Assembly (NCBI GenBank): GCA_021732545.1
Contig: JAKFUW010000052.1
Span: 1 to 7,025 of the forward strand
DNA length: 7,025 nucleotides
DNA from: Alphaproteobacteria bacterium
GTDB taxonomy: Bacteria; Pseudomonadota; Alphaproteobacteria; Rickettsiales; UBA3002
Direction: 5' to 3'
This document shows positions 7,019-7,025 of this stretch, piece after piece; the first letter of the stretch is position 1, and each line of letters starts with the position of its first letter. Under the pieces are notes generated by a model. That model was not told the DNA's origin. It ran no database searches and saw only the letters and a list, made by a program, of their open reading frames with translations. The position numbers and the translations under genes were made by a program.

Positions 7019-7025
7019 ATGATGT
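7019..7025 (+). CDS. Start of a third operon gene, truncated by the window end
   Basis: AAGGA at 7009-7013 precedes tandem ATG codons at 7019 and 7022 by 5 and 8 nt. This begins only 18 bp after the AAA+ stop codon at 6998-7000, with no terminator hairpin between. The spacing and SD suggest a co-transcribed third gene. Only two codons and one base are visible, so nothing can be said of the product. Confidence 0.5.

Overview
The window looks like accessory or lineage-specific DNA from a bacterium of roughly balanced base composition. The best taxonomic clue is a perfect match to the full CtrA box (TTAA-N7-TTAAC) upstream of the first large gene. CtrA is an alphaproteobacterial cell-cycle/motility response regulator, so I infer an alphaproteobacterium with moderate confidence. 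There are no RNA genes, mobile elements or CRISPR arrays, and neither large protein has a signal peptide or membrane segment.

Layout: (1) positions 1-117 are the 3' end of an unrecognised plus-strand gene. (2) 118-348 is a non-coding spacer holding a 7-bp inverted repeat, the CtrA box and a plausible promoter. (3) 349-3507 encodes a ~1050-residue protein: a putative zincin-like N-terminal half (HELAH motif plus a downstream NAIEDN motif), a long Gly/Pro/Ser linker and a C-terminal von Willebrand A (VWA) domain with an intact MIDAS. (4) 3508-3559 is a 52-bp gap spanned by a 19-codon reading frame that overlaps both neighbours by ATGA. (5) 3560-7000 encodes a 1146-residue MoxR/CobS-type AAA+ ATPase with an insertion of about 200 residues between Walker A and Walker B and a ~600-residue C-terminal extension that I do not recognise. 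(6) A good Shine-Dalgarno and ATG at the extreme 3' end indicate a third gene on the same strand, cut off after two codons.

The pair belongs to the general MoxR AAA+/VWA type (CobS-CobT, NorQ-NorD, CbbQ-CbbO and RavA-ViaA are characterised examples). In those systems an ATPase ring works with a VWA adaptor to remodel or metallate a target protein. Both proteins here are much larger than those examples and carry extra modules, and nothing in the window identifies the target. The most interesting reading is an oversized, possibly CtrA-controlled AAA+/VWA chaperone system with a possible protease or metal-binding module and at least one further component downstream.
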